Shown piece after piece: positions 1 through 8,347 of a stretch of 64,000 nucleotides of DNA (within the stretch, counting starts at the first letter, position 1; the number at the start of each line of letters is the position of its first letter). The translations under genes were made by a program, and so were the position numbers. A model generated the notes under the pieces. That model saw nothing but the letters and a program-made list of their open reading frames with translations. It did no database searches and was not told the origin of the DNA. Origin of the DNA: Frigoriglobus tundricola (lineage in GTDB: Bacteria > Planctomycetota > Planctomycetia > Gemmatales > Gemmataceae); assembly GCF_013128195.2 (NCBI RefSeq), contig NZ_CP053452.2, forward strand, positions 8,184,001-8,248,000, given 5' to 3'.

Positions 1-167
1 GTGCCGCTGGACATCTCGACGAACCCGAACCCGCGGCTGCGGCCGGTTTCCCGGTCCGAAATCACCTGCGCCTTGGTGACGGTGCCGTACTGCCCGAACA
101 GTTGCTCCAGGTCGGCCTGCGTCGTCGAAAACGGCAGGTTCCCCACGTACAGATTCTTGCTGGCCAT
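1..167 (-). CDS. RRM-type RNA-binding protein, 3' end cut by window edge
   Basis: The 55 visible residues begin [20 protein letters not shown] and contain both RNP motifs of an RNA recognition motif: RNP2 (LYVGNLPF, residues 6-13) and RNP1 (RGFGFVEM, about residues 45-52). Bacterial single-RRM proteins of this kind, common in planctomycetes and cyanobacteria, bind single-stranded RNA and are usually 80-130 residues, so roughly half is missing. The start is well supported: a purine-rich GGGAGGGAUGAC stretch directly precedes the ATG. Role in RNA metabolism or cold response is known for the family only. Confidence 0.88.
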   Translation of the reverse strand, partial: MASKNLYVGNLPFSTTQADLEQLFGQYGTVTKAQVISDRETGRSRGFGFVEMSSG

Positions 168-607
168 GTCATCCCTCCCCGGACGGGCTTCTTCACCGAC
201 CCGACCGGGAACTAGCGTAAACCGGTCGCGCCGCCGCGATCGGGAAGACCCGTGAGAACAGGCCACCGCTGACCGGGCCGCACCGCCGCGAATGTGTGTT
301 GTTAGATCGCGGGGAGGTGAGGGCCAACCGAGCGGGCGTATGCGGGAAAGGGCCAGCTTGACGAGCTTGGGAGCGTTTGCAAGGCAGTGATGAGCTGTCG
401 CAGGGCTTCAAAGCCGATCCGCCGAAAGACCAAACCGCGTACGCGGAGACCCGTCCGAAATCTTCCTCGCCGCCGGGGTCCGCCCCCGGAGGCTGATTTG
501 ACTATACGCGCCACTTTCAAAAAAGATAGCGGAAATCTCAAGAATTGTGCGACACGGGAGCGGCAACATCCTACGCGCGGGCGACCACGTGTCGCGCGGG
601 GCGGCGG
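168..607. other. intergenic region, no supported gene
   Basis: Open frames here on both strands are arginine/proline-rich shadows with no recognisable domain and no convincing ribosome-binding site. The stretch lies upstream of the leftward RRM gene and so presumably carries its promoter. I could not pick out a convincing -35/-10 pair. Confidence 0.5.
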
Positions 608-1579
608 TCAGGCTGCAGCCACCGTGCCGTCCGGCCCGAACCGCACGCGGCCCGGTTTCCACCGAAAAGCCTCCGGCCGTTCGCCTTGTGCCCCGCGCAG
701 CATCGCCTCCGCGATGTTGAAATCGGCCAGCGCCCGCAGGCCGATGTACGAGGTGGTCAGCCGCGGGTTGATTTCGATGGCGAAGTCGCGGGAGCCATCT
801 TCCGCGTCGCCCAGTACGAGATCGACGCCGACGTAGCCGAGCAACTCGGGCACGCACGCAAGCGCGCGGCGGGCAAGTTGGGTAACGCGTTCCGCCTGTG
901 CCGGTGGTAGCGGCAGCTCCCCGCCCCGATATTTGAACCGCCCGTCGTCGCTCAATAACTGATACCCGGGCAGCAGCGGGTGCCGATCGCCCGCTCCACA
1001 CAGGAACGCGACGCTCGCCGGTTGTCCGGGTATGAACTCCTGAAGGACCATCGGCCGGTCCGGGTCGCGGGCCGCTTGCGCCCGCGCCAGTTCGAACCGG
1101 TCGCGGATCAGGAAGGTGTCTGTGGAGCCGGCCCCGTCGCGCGGCTTCCACACGACCGGGAACGCTTCGCAGACGGTCGGTTCGCGCTCGGTGGTTGCGG
1201 GCGTGCGGACCCCGTGGCCGCGCCAGCGTTCCGCGAGTGCGAGTTTGTCGGTCGTGGCGCGGATCGCGCCGGGCGAGGAACCGAGCAGCCGGCACCCGGA
1301 CGCGCGGACCGCCCAACAGTCGCGGTCCATTTGCCCGTCGGTTTCGGGCGCGATAACAAGCGCCCAGTCGCACCGCTCGGCCACGCGGCGGATCTCGTGC
1401 CCGGGATCGGCGCCCTCGAACCGGTCGAGGGTCACCACCTCGACACCCGGCACGCGAGCGAAGTCGGCCGCCACCGCGTCGCGCATCGCGTGACCTTCGC
1501 GGTACATGCCGTGTTCGGGTGAATCCGGATCGCGGCCGATCCCGGCGGCCGTCAGGTGCTCGTACACGAACACGCGCAT
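608..1579 (-). CDS. ATP-grasp enzyme, COG1821/MfnD-like
   Basis: A 323-residue protein with an ATP-grasp fold. Residues about 110-120 (ATTDKLALAERW) match the entry to the fold. A central WKPRDGAGSTDTFLI carries the ATP-binding lysine, and EINPRLTTSYIGLR near residue 270 carries the metal-binding Glu and Asn. The NPRLTTSY signature is typical of COG1821 proteins, which include tyramine-glutamate ligase MfnD and ATP-grasp genes found with tetrahydromethanopterin C1 genes in methylotrophs and planctomycetes. Such enzymes couple a carboxylate to an amine through an acyl phosphate. The substrate here is not determined and no C1 genes lie nearby. The start has an AGGACAGGAC purine stretch just upstream of ATG. 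Confidence 0.82.
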   Translation of the reverse strand: MRVFVYEHLTAAGIGRDPDSPEHGMYREGHAMRDAVAADFARVPGVEVVTLDRFEGADPGHEIRRVAERCDWALVIAPETDGQMDRDCWAVRASGCRLLGSSPGAIRATTDKLALAERWRGHGVRTPATTEREPTVCEAFPVVWKPRDGAGSTDTFLIRDRFELARAQAARDPDRPMVLQEFIPGQPASVAFLCGAGDRHPLLPGYQLLSDDGRFKYRGGELPLPPAQAERVTQLARRALACVPELLGYVGVDLVLGDAEDGSRDFAIEINPRLTTSYIGLRALADFNIAEAMLRGAQGERPEAFRWKPGRVRFGPDGTVAAA

Positions 1580-1694
1580 CGTCCTGTCCTACCTTTCACC
1601 CGACACGCAGTGAAGCCGATCCTCCGTCATTCGTCGTAGACACCATCCGGAAGCGTGAAGATGACGACGAATACGGCCCTCGGGACTCGCGCCG

Positions 1695-2411
1695 TCACGC
1701 CCCGGGCTGAGGAGCGGGCGCGCCGGGCACTCGATCCGTCCGGCTGATGGCGCGGAGATACGCGCCGCCGATCAGAACGGTGATCAGCAGTTGCACCACC
1801 TGGCGCCAGCCCGTGAGGGGCAGGCCGAGCCCGACGACCAGTTGCGACGCCCCCGGCAGATCGCTCTCGTGCAGTTCCGTCGTCGCGGCCCCCGCCAGCA
1901 GAGCCACTTGAGCCACGGCTGCCGCCAGCCACCACGCCCCCGCCCGGCACCGAACCCCGAGCCACCCGAACGCGGCCACGAGCGGCAGGAACGGCACGAA
2001 CCCGATGCTGTACGCGAACGCCGTTGCCGTGGGGATCAGCACCCCTCTCGGGATCTCGGAGATCTCGCAGTCGTATCCCGCGGCGACGGCGGACCCCACG
2101 GCCCAGGCCGCGAGCAGGTACACCGCGACCCCGAGGATCGCGACCGGGACCGGCGCCAGACCGAACACGACCAGCGGGTGACGCCGAACCCACGTCGCCG
2201 GTCGAGTGACGCCGACCGAAGCGTCCGCCAGCCCTTCCGGAGTTCCCATCAGCCGCGACACGTCAGATTCCGTAGCCACGTTCACGCCCCCTTCCATGAG
2301 GTCGTCGAGATGGTCCCGCAACTCCTCCATGAGTCGCGCCCGGACCCCGGCCGGAACACCCCGTCCGGCCAGTTCGTTTGCCACCCGCTCAAGCCACTGC
2401 CGGCGATCCAT
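1695..2411 (-). CDS. membrane protein with permease-prefix-like N-terminus, PadR partner
   Basis: A 238-residue protein. The first about 60 residues (MDRRQWLERVANELAGRGVP, then a LMEELRDHLDDL helix) resemble the small helical domain often called the permease prefix domain, encoded beside PadR regulators. About four hydrophobic helices follow (around residues 80-105, 118-140, 150-170 and 200-220), so it is an inner-membrane protein. It overlaps the end of the PadR gene by 23 bases, a strong sign of co-transcription and translational coupling. In other bacteria such pairs act in envelope stress or are attached to ABC permeases. No transporter domain is present here, so the function is unknown. 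Confidence 0.75.
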   Translation of the reverse strand: MDRRQWLERVANELAGRGVPAGVRARLMEELRDHLDDLMEGGVNVATESDVSRLMGTPEGLADASVGVTRPATWVRRHPLVVFGLAPVPVAILGVAVYLLAAWAVGSAVAAGYDCEISEIPRGVLIPTATAFAYSIGFVPFLPLVAAFGWLGVRCRAGAWWLAAAVAQVALLAGAATTELHESDLPGASQLVVGLGLPLTGWRQVVQLLITVLIGGAYLRAISRTDRVPGAPAPQPGA

Positions 2412-2745
2412 CGCGCCCCCCTCTCAGTACGCGCGCGACGGCGTCCGCCACGCGCCCCCACTGGGTGACGGCGGCCTCGGCCCGCGCTTGTCCGGCCGGC
2501 GTCAGTCGGTAGACGACGCGGCTGCGCCCGCCCACGAGCTCCCGCCGGGCCGACAGGTGCCCGGCTTGTTCGAGGCGGTGGAGGACCGGGTACACGCAGC
2601 CCTCGCCGAACGCGAGCACCTCGGCGGTGTCGAGCCGGATGGACTGCACCAACTCGTACCCGTACATCGGCCGGCGCCCGAGCAGGCGCAGGATCAGGAG
2701 TTCGGGCACGCCGTTCAGAAAGTCGTTGTCTTTGCGGGTCGTCAT
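2389..2745 (-). CDS. PadR-family transcriptional regulator
   Basis: A 118-residue winged-helix protein. The start MTTRKDNDFLNGVPELLILR leads straight into the PadR fold: helix 1 LLILRLLGRRPMYGYEL, the conserved tyrosine motif MYGYELVQSI, and YPVLHRLEQAGHL for the recognition helix. The wing is SRVVYRLTPAG. An upstream in-frame ATG at 2895 would add about 50 residues, but most of that extension is simply the translation of an inverted repeat, so the shorter start is preferred. The gene overlaps the downstream membrane-protein gene. The long inverted repeat ends only 5 bases before the ATG and is the obvious candidate for self-regulation. Confidence 0.87.
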   Translation of the reverse strand: MTTRKDNDFLNGVPELLILRLLGRRPMYGYELVQSIRLDTAEVLAFGEGCVYPVLHRLEQAGHLSARRELVGGRSRVVYRLTPAGQARAEAAVTQWGRVADAVARVLRGGRDGSPAVA

Positions 2746-2750
2746 GGTGC

Positions 2751-2813
2751 GGGGAATACCTCGCGCCGCGAGGCATGTCCAGATCAAATGCCTCGCGGCG
2801 CGAGGTATTCCCC
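2751..2813. repeat. perfect 26-bp inverted repeat with nested palindromes
   Basis: The left arm is 2751-2776 and the right arm 2788-2813, exact reverse complements separated by 11 bases. Each arm contains its own palindrome (CCTCGCG-C-CGCGAGG), so the site is a palindrome of palindromes. It sits immediately upstream of the PadR start codon. Two readings are possible: an operator or mRNA hairpin controlling PadR, or a REP/BIME-type mobile repeat. Confidence 0.85.
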
Positions 2814-3185
2814 GAGACGAGGCGAGCGGGTCACGCACGAGCCCGTTGGAAACGGGCACCGCCCACACTTGCCGGGCACATGAACTCGGTAACACCTTCG
2901 CGTCATCTCGAGATGGTAAGGCTCCGGCCGCGGCGCGTCGCTCCGGCTCGGTTCCGAGTAAATGGAGCCGCCGCCGGGTTCACGTCTGAGTGCCGTTTCA
3001 AGAGATCGGAGAGCGGGTCGGAAAAATTCGTAGGTCGATTTAGACCGCACGCGGCCATCGCTGCCCCGGTCTATTCCTCCGCAGCGACAGACGGGCACGA
3101 CCGCGCCCATCCCCAGCGGAGATGGGAGCGGCGACGAAAGTTGACGGGAGAGGCGTGTCGGATCAACCGTTGGCGCACGCGGTAT
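2814..3185. other. intergenic region, no supported gene
   Basis: Apart from the inverted repeat at its left end I see no coding signal. A leftward open frame at 2784-3110 has no start signal or recognisable domain and partly translates the repeat. The region should hold the PadR promoter. Confidence 0.45.
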
Positions 3186-3488
3186 TTACCGGTCGGGGCC
3201 GGGCGAGAGTGCGTGGTAAAATTCGCGCAGCTCGGCGTCGGACATGAAGTCCAGATCGATCGGGTCTTGTCCCAGGTCGAAGAGCGCGCGCACGAGCCAC
3301 TCGCGCTCGTCTTCGTGCGGTAAGCGCCGCGGCGGGGGACCTGCGAGATCTTCGAACGACAGGTCCTCGATCACTTCCGGGGCCGACGCGGCGGGCGTCG
3401 CGATCACGTCCGGAAACCCCTGGCCGGCCTCGGCCGACGGCGGCACGGTGTGCCCCCCGTCGAGCGCGTGGCGGTCTGTGAATCTCAT
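3186..3488 (-). CDS. hypothetical acidic protein, 100 residues
   Basis: The product begins MRFTDRHALDGGHTV and ends EFYHALSPGPDR. It is acidic in its second half, with SFEDLAG, ERE and DPIDLDFMSDAELREF segments. I recognise no family. An in-frame ATG at 3608 would give 140 residues, but the added N-terminus looks non-coding (arginine/serine/threonine-rich), so the internal start is preferred. The amphipathic C-terminal helix suggests a small soluble protein, possibly an adaptor. It stands alone, and no operon partner is evident. Confidence 0.55.
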   Translation of the reverse strand: MRFTDRHALDGGHTVPPSAEAGQGFPDVIATPAASAPEVIEDLSFEDLAGPPPRRLPHEDEREWLVRALFDLGQDPIDLDFMSDAELREFYHALSPGPDR

Positions 3489-3828
3489 GTCCTTGACTCG
3501 GGTTTTTTGAACGGGCGAGATGCGGGCTGTCCTGGGCGTAGTGAATGAATCATAAGTGCCGAAATGACACGAGACAAGATTGCGCGGGCGACTCTTGTGA
3601 GCGTTCATCTCGAAGCATACTTCTCGATTCCCTAAGTTTTGTTACTTCTAGGCGACTTTGAGGCCCGCCTCGAATGTTTCATCCGTGGGTAGCGGTGCGT
3701 ACCGTTGCCGTGCAGTTCCGGCGCGCGTGTTGGGTGAAAACGACCGCGCGAAAGACTTTGCCCGGTACGGCGGCCGTTAGCGTCTGCGGGATAGGGCGGG
3801 TTCCCGATTCGACCGAACCGGTTTTCGT
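3489..3828. other. intergenic region, nothing recognised
   Basis: Comparatively AT-rich for the window around 3550-3660, with no open frame worth calling and no clear hairpin. It separates two leftward genes and probably carries the promoter of the 100-residue gene. Confidence 0.4.
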
Positions 3829-5223
3829 TCAGTAGTTGGTCGTGTTCGTAACGCTGTTATTTTGTGCAGAACTCGTGCCGCCTGTCGCCGAGCCGCCACC
3901 CGGCGTGGTGGGCGTGCCGGTTGTCGATCCGCCGGAGCCCGAGCCCGTACCCGTTCCGGCACCCGATCCCGGATTGGTCGGGGTTCCGGCGCCCGCCCCG
4001 GTAGTACCGCCGACCGCCGTCCCGGTCCCGGTGGTCGAGGTCGTACCCGTACCCGTAAGGCCGAGACTGGTCGAGGTTCCGGTTGACGAAATCCCGGAAC
4101 TGAGCGACGGAGGAAAGAAGGTGCTCGCGGCGAGGAACGTGTTACCGAAGAAGCCGAAGCCGGTCGTGAACCCGCTCAGCCCGGTAACCGGCACGGCCGC
4201 GCCGTTGTTGAGCGAGTAGGCCGAGATCGTGCTCGAGCCGGCGAACGATGTCAATACGTCCGCATAGCCGGTGCCGTTGATATCGGCGGCCCCGAGGGTG
4301 ATGCCCGATTCCGTTCCCGTGCCCGTCGAGAACGTGATACCGGGTAGGAACTCCGTTCCGCCAGTTCCGCTGGAACCCAGAGTGAAGGTACTCACTTCCG
4401 GGGTACCGGTGCTCGGCGCAATGAACAGTTCGTTGGTGCCCGTGCCGGTCGTGTCTCCAGACGCGATCGAAACGCCGCCCAGATACCCGGGGAACACGGT
4501 GGTTCGCGCGACGACCGCGACCGGCGCGCCGGCGGGAACCTGACCAATCGCCGTCGGGTCGGCGTACGCCCGGACGTCCGAGGCGGTCGTGCCGGCCCCG
4601 GACGCCGTGACCAGAAGCGGGGTCGATCCGCTCCCTTGGCTCAGGGTCGTGACACTCGTCTGGCCGAGAAACCCGGGGTAGCTCAGGAAACTGGTTTCGA
4701 GAACCGGGCTGCTCCCGAGGAACTGGCCCGTAACGGGGTCGTGGAAGTTCCACACCTTGACGTGCCCGTTCCCCCCGACGCCGGCGCTGGTGACGACCTC
4801 GGCGGGGCCGGTCCCGTTGAAGTCCGCGGCCGCGACGGACACGCCCCCGGCGAACCCCGGCGTCTGGCTCGCGCCGGCCACGTTCGAGTAGGCGTAGAAG
4901 TCCGCGATCAGGTCGGCTCGCCCCGCCCGTGCGGCGGCGCCGTCGAAAATGCGAACCTCGGACGAGCTGCCCGGCCCGTACCCCTCGGAAACGATGATAT
5001 CGGCGACCGCGTCCCCGTTGACATCGGCGCTCGTGAACGAAATCGGGCCGTCGTAATTGCTGAACGGGGTGAAGCTGCCGCCCCCGAAGGTGTTGGGCGT
5101 GAACGTGATCGCCGGCACGCTCCGGTCTTCCAGCATTTCGACCCACAATATGGGGGCACGTCGGTGGGGCCGGACGGTGCGGGCGCGCGGCTCCCGCGCC
5201 CGAATTAATCGGGTCAGAATCAT
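3829..5223 (-). CDS. FG-GAP/VCBS-like surface protein with LEDRSVPA motif
   Basis: A protein of about 464 residues. Near the N-terminus after a basic stretch comes LEDRSVPAITFTPN, a motif shared by many large planctomycete surface proteins. The body holds at least three Asp-rich propeller-like repeats (SADVNGDAVADIIVSEG, AADFNGTGPAEVVTSAG, AADINGTGYADVLTSF), the calcium-binding D-x-N-G-x-x-x-D pattern of FG-GAP/VCBS blades. The last about 100 residues are low-complexity Gly/Thr/Ser with a few Pro, ending NTTNY, typical of an exposed tail. The start at 5223 is chosen over 5295 because the basic MILTRLIRAREPRART precedes the motif. It is presumably exported to the cell envelope, and the ligand is unknown. 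Confidence 0.75.
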   Translation of the reverse strand: MILTRLIRAREPRARTVRPHRRAPILWVEMLEDRSVPAITFTPNTFGGGSFTPFSNYDGPISFTSADVNGDAVADIIVSEGYGPGSSSEVRIFDGAAARAGRADLIADFYAYSNVAGASQTPGFAGGVSVAAADFNGTGPAEVVTSAGVGGNGHVKVWNFHDPVTGQFLGSSPVLETSFLSYPGFLGQTSVTTLSQGSGSTPLLVTASGAGTTASDVRAYADPTAIGQVPAGAPVAVVARTTVFPGYLGGVSIASGDTTGTGTNELFIAPSTGTPEVSTFTLGSSGTGGTEFLPGITFSTGTGTESGITLGAADINGTGYADVLTSFAGSSTISAYSLNNGAAVPVTGLSGFTTGFGFFGNTFLAASTFFPPSLSSGISSTGTSTSLGLTGTGTTSTTGTGTAVGGTTGAGAGTPTNPGSGAGTGTGSGSGGSTTGTPTTPGGGSATGGTSSAQNNSVTNTTNY

Positions 5224-5818
5224 GTCGGACTCAATGAATTTAGTGGAAGGGCGATGGGGCGGGCCGAGTTTCGTGGGCGGGTCGAAGGAATGCAAACCCT
5301 ATACCCGCACCGAACGGACGGTCCGCTTGTGCGGAGAATCCTGTCACGCCGGCCGGGGCGCGGGCGGTTCGCTCACGAGGGTACGGGTATGAAACGAAAG
5401 CGGCCGGCGCCCCGCGACGCGTTTCGCGAAGCGTCGGTGCGCCCGATCGGAACGCGATTTCTCGATGTGGTCACCCAGATGGGACAGGACACACTTTCGG
5501 ATTTCGGCCTGAAGGGCAAGTGGCCCAGGGGCGGGAGTGGGGGGCGAAATGGGTCGAACATACCCAAGTGGTAGATGAAGCGAAGTGAGACTCCAGTCGG
5601 CACTCGCATGCTCTCGCCGCCGCGTGGGGCGGGGCGGATCTCGGTCGACACACGGTGGCCAAGTGGGACGCCGATCGCGGCACGTCGGACCGCCGACCGA
5701 TCCGAAGGACCGGGTCCCTCGGCCCCGGCCAACGGCCGGGGTTCCGAGGGGCGATCCCGGAGGGGCCGGAAGGGGCGCGCCCCCCCGGCCCGACCCCGGA
5801 ACGCCTCGGCACGTTCAC
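5224..5818. other. intergenic region with one strong hairpin
   Basis: No supported gene. Frames here are Arg/Pro/Gly-rich shadows. The left part should carry the promoter of the leftward surface-protein gene. The right part holds a strong GC hairpin at 5717-5749. Confidence 0.45.
5717..5749 (-). terminator. GC-rich hairpin, possible terminator of the 5819-6160 gene
   Basis: The inner stem CCCCGGCC/GGCCGGGG (5723-5730 with 5734-5741, loop AAC) is extended by an outer CCTCGG/CCGAGG stem. It lies about 70 bases beyond the stop of the leftward gene. There is no U-tract, so the terminator role is a guess. Confidence 0.35.
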
Positions 5819-6160
5819 TCACCGTGACTTCTTCTTCCGCGGGTCCGGCGGGGCCGCTTTCCGCTTCCCTTCCGCCCCCGCGCCGCTGGCCCGGGAGGCG
5901 AAATCGCATTCGCCGTACTCTGCGGCGTGTTCGCCCTGCTCCGACAGTGAATATGTGGCTTCGAACGGGTCCTCCGCCGAGCCGGTCGTCCGAACGAGAA
6001 GGCCGTCCTCGACGAGCTTCGTCAGGAAGGAGCCGTCCTTGGTTTTACGGGTCCAATCCAACCGCAGCGCGCGGCCGACTGCGGGCCGCTTGGTCCGTTT
6101 GACGGCGCGGAGAACCTGCCACGTGTGGTGTGAAACAGGAAGCACTGGCACTCGATGCAC
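5819..6160 (-). CDS. hypothetical protein, winged-helix-like
   Basis: A 113-residue protein. The pattern LRAVKRTKRPAVGRALRLDWTRKTKDGSFLTKLVEDGLLVR, followed by ATYSLSEQGEHAAEYGECDF, looks like a small winged-helix domain: a helical core, a KLVEDGLLV recognition-helix-like segment and a TYSLSEQG strand-turn. This is the layout of MarR/PadR-like folds, but the match is by eye only. The C-terminus is a basic tail ending in PRKKKSR. It is divergently oriented to the DUF1559 gene at 6513. Possible DNA-binding role, not assigned. Confidence 0.55.
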   Translation of the reverse strand: MHRVPVLPVSHHTWQVLRAVKRTKRPAVGRALRLDWTRKTKDGSFLTKLVEDGLLVRTTGSAEDPFEATYSLSEQGEHAAEYGECDFASRASGAGAEGKRKAAPPDPRKKKSR

Positions 6161-6512
6161 TCCAGGGCGAAGAGTTGTTGGGGGGGGAACAGTTGGGTGC
6201 GGACCGTGGCGGTGGCAGCGCGCCCGTGATCGCCGAGGGGCGTCGCGTGCATGACCCCGACGCGCACTCGGATTCGCTCGGCGCGACGCACCGGTTCATG
6301 ATTTTCTCACGGCGGTTTGTAACCACCTCGCGTCACTAGTTGATTGAGCCACAGTTCCGGTCGCGTACTCGAACTCCCGTCGCCCTCGGATCGAAGCCGA
6401 ACGGATCGAAACTGATCATTTATTAGCGAGCCGGGCGGATTTTGGCAATCACACCGTCGCGTTTATACACGTATGGGCCCGTTTACACCTGCACAAATGG
6501 GAGGGTTCAGCT
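6161..6512. other. divergent intergenic region with promoter for DUF1559 gene
   Basis: Holds upstream signals of a leftward and a rightward gene. The AT-rich part (6400-6480) carries a good sigma-70-like promoter for the rightward gene. No coding potential is seen. Confidence 0.5.
6442..6469 (+). promoter_or_regulatory. sigma-70-like promoter upstream of DUF1559 gene
   Basis: TTGGCA (6442-6447) and TATACA (6464-6469), 16 bases apart, lie 44 bases before the ATG at 6513, with a GGGAGGG ribosome-binding site at 6499-6505. Both hexamers match the consensus at five of six positions or nearly so. Read by eye, without expression evidence. Confidence 0.5.
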
Positions 6513-7436
6513 ATGAGTTCGTTTCGTGCGAAGCAAACAACCGGGCGCGGGTTCACGCTTATCGAGTTGCTGGTGGTGATCGCGATCATCGCGATCCTGA
6601 TCGGCCTCCTGCTCCCCGCCGTCCAGAAGGTCCGCGAGGCCGCGGCCCGCATGAAGTGCCAGAACAACCTGAAGCAGATCGGTCTCGCCCTGCACGGCTA
6701 TCACGATTCGAACAGCGCCTTCCCGGGCGGCGGCTTCAACTACCAACCCTACGGCTACCGGGACTCGGCCGTGAACGCGGTCGCGGTATCGGGCACGCCG
6801 TACCCGTGGAACGACTACCGGAGCGGGGGCTGGGCGTTCCAGATCCTGCCGTACATCGAACAGGGCAACGTGTACTCCTCCACGGACCTGTCGGTGATCG
6901 AGGGCACCTCGGTCCCGATCTACATCTGCCCGTCCCGGCGCACCACCGGAACCAACTCGAACGGGATCGCTCAGATCGACTACCTGGGTAATGCATATAA
7001 CTCTTACGCCTCGTCGGCCGGTCAGGGCATCATCAAGCCGTACAACTACGGGCGGACCACGATGGTGGGGGTGACCGACGGGACCAGCAACACGATCGCC
7101 GTCGGGGAGAAGAACCTGTGCAAGGCCAACTTCGGCACCGGTAGCGACGTGTCCGACTGTCCGGGCTGGTCCTGGGGCGTGGACTCCGGCGGGTCCGGCA
7201 ACTGGGACGCCACAACTTTAACGAACAACCACGCGTTCGCGGCCCAGGCCGATCTGAGTGCCAGCAGCGGTTGCAGCACAGGGACGCACGGGTTCGGCTC
7301 GTCGCACACGGGCGTGTTCAACGCGCTGTACCTCGACGGGTCGGTCAAAAGTGTCCCGTTCTCCGTCGCGTATGCCACCATCCAATACCTGCTCAACATT
7401 TCGGACGGGACCCCGTTGCCGTCCGATGCCCCGTGA
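6513..7436 (+). CDS. DUF1559 prepilin-like protein
   Basis: A 307-residue protein of the planctomycete family that joins a type IV prepilin N-terminus to DUF1559. The leader ends [18 protein letters not shown], with the conserved Gly-Phe cleavage site and the +5 Glu. The helix continues [33 protein letters not shown], the DUF1559 entry signature. The remainder holds paired cysteines (YICPSRRT, CSTGTHGFGSSH) and ends in the usual GSVKSVPFSVAYATIQYLLNISDG segment. These proteins are presumed exported pseudopilin-like surface proteins, present in many copies per genome. Function is unproven. A good ribosome-binding site (GGGAGGG) precedes the ATG. Confidence 0.93.
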   Translation: MSSFRAKQTTGRGFTLIELLVVIAIIAILIGLLLPAVQKVREAAARMKCQNNLKQIGLALHGYHDSNSAFPGGGFNYQPYGYRDSAVNAVAVSGTPYPWNDYRSGGWAFQILPYIEQGNVYSSTDLSVIEGTSVPIYICPSRRTTGTNSNGIAQIDYLGNAYNSYASSAGQGIIKPYNYGRTTMVGVTDGTSNTIAVGEKNLCKANFGTGSDVSDCPGWSWGVDSGGSGNWDATTLTNNHAFAAQADLSASSGCSTGTHGFGSSHTGVFNALYLDGSVKSVPFSVAYATIQYLLNISDGTPLPSDAP

Positions 7437-8347
7437 TCCGGTTCCCGATGGCAGCGCCGCCGGCGACTCGATGTGCGAGGCCGCGGCAACCGAGAAGTGC
7501 TCGGAATCAGCGGGTGACGGGGTGGAGCCGCGATCGCTCCGGGTTCGAATGCACCCGCCAGAAACAAAACACCGGCCGTCCGTGCTCACGGCCTCGCCGA
7601 CGGGGGCAACGGGTGCCGGTCAGGCCCACTCTGAGTCCCGGCAGACAGAACCTGGGGCCGCACAGTTCGGGCAAACGAACATGGCACCGTCCTCCGATCT
7701 ATGCACGCGTGGAAAGGTCCCTTTCGGCCCGCGGACCGGCACCGTCCTTCTCCGGACGAAGGGAGGGGCGCAGTGGGAGCGGCGCGGCGGCGGGAGGAGG
7801 CGATGTTCCGGCTCAAGGGCCGCGGTGTGATGTGATTCGCCCGATGGTGGTCCGAGTGGAAGCGGACCAGGGGTCTCGACCCGTGGACCGAAGCCCGCGG
7901 TGCCGTTCGTCGAACCGACCGATCGTTCTCCCACTCATTCCCCACCCGGGATCACGCCTGTGCGTCTACGGTCTGTCCGAGTCGGAGATCGGTTCCGAGC
8001 GCGGCGGACCCGAGAAGGACGGCTTCCAGCGGTGTGGCCGGTGGGGCCGATTCAGCCGGGACCGCAGCAGACGGAGTGCCGGGTGTCGGTTTGGTGGCCG
8101 CTTGGAGCAGTGCCAGGACTGGTGAGTAGTGAGCGCCGATGGTCATCGAGGGCAACTCCCGGCGAGGGGTGCAACAGAAGCGCTTGAAAGCGTAGTACAC
8201 GAAACGCGGTCGCACGCAGCGACGGAGACGAAAACTCGGCGGACAAACGCGGCCGACACGTTTTCCCCTTCACTCCGGTGACATTCTCGGCGATACTCAT
8301 CTCCATCCCACCCGCTCGACTCGCACCTTCCCTCCCGCGAGTGACCG
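7437..8347. other. long intergenic region, at most one small gene
   Basis: No rightward gene is supported. Several overlapping Arg/Pro-rich frames are shadows. The only candidate is a 64-residue leftward frame at 7952-8146. No hairpin with a T-tract was seen after the DUF1559 stop. Confidence 0.45.
7952..8146 (-). CDS. possible small hypothetical protein
   Basis: A 64-residue frame starting MTIGAHYSPVLALLQAATKP and ending RLGQTVDAQA, with a CCGGGAG purine stretch about 8 bases before the ATG. It has a hydrophobic first part and an Ala/Pro-rich middle. No family is recognised and there is no partner gene. It is included because the composition is less arginine-rich than neighbouring shadow frames, but it may not be real. 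Confidence 0.28.
   Translation of the reverse strand: MTIGAHYSPVLALLQAATKPTPGTPSAAVPAESAPPATPLEAVLLGSAALGTDLRLGQTVDAQA

Noticed and set aside
2751..2813. Possible integron or phage attachment site at the long inverted repeat
   Set aside because: No integrase, tRNA or cassette genes lie nearby, and the structure does not show attC core sites.
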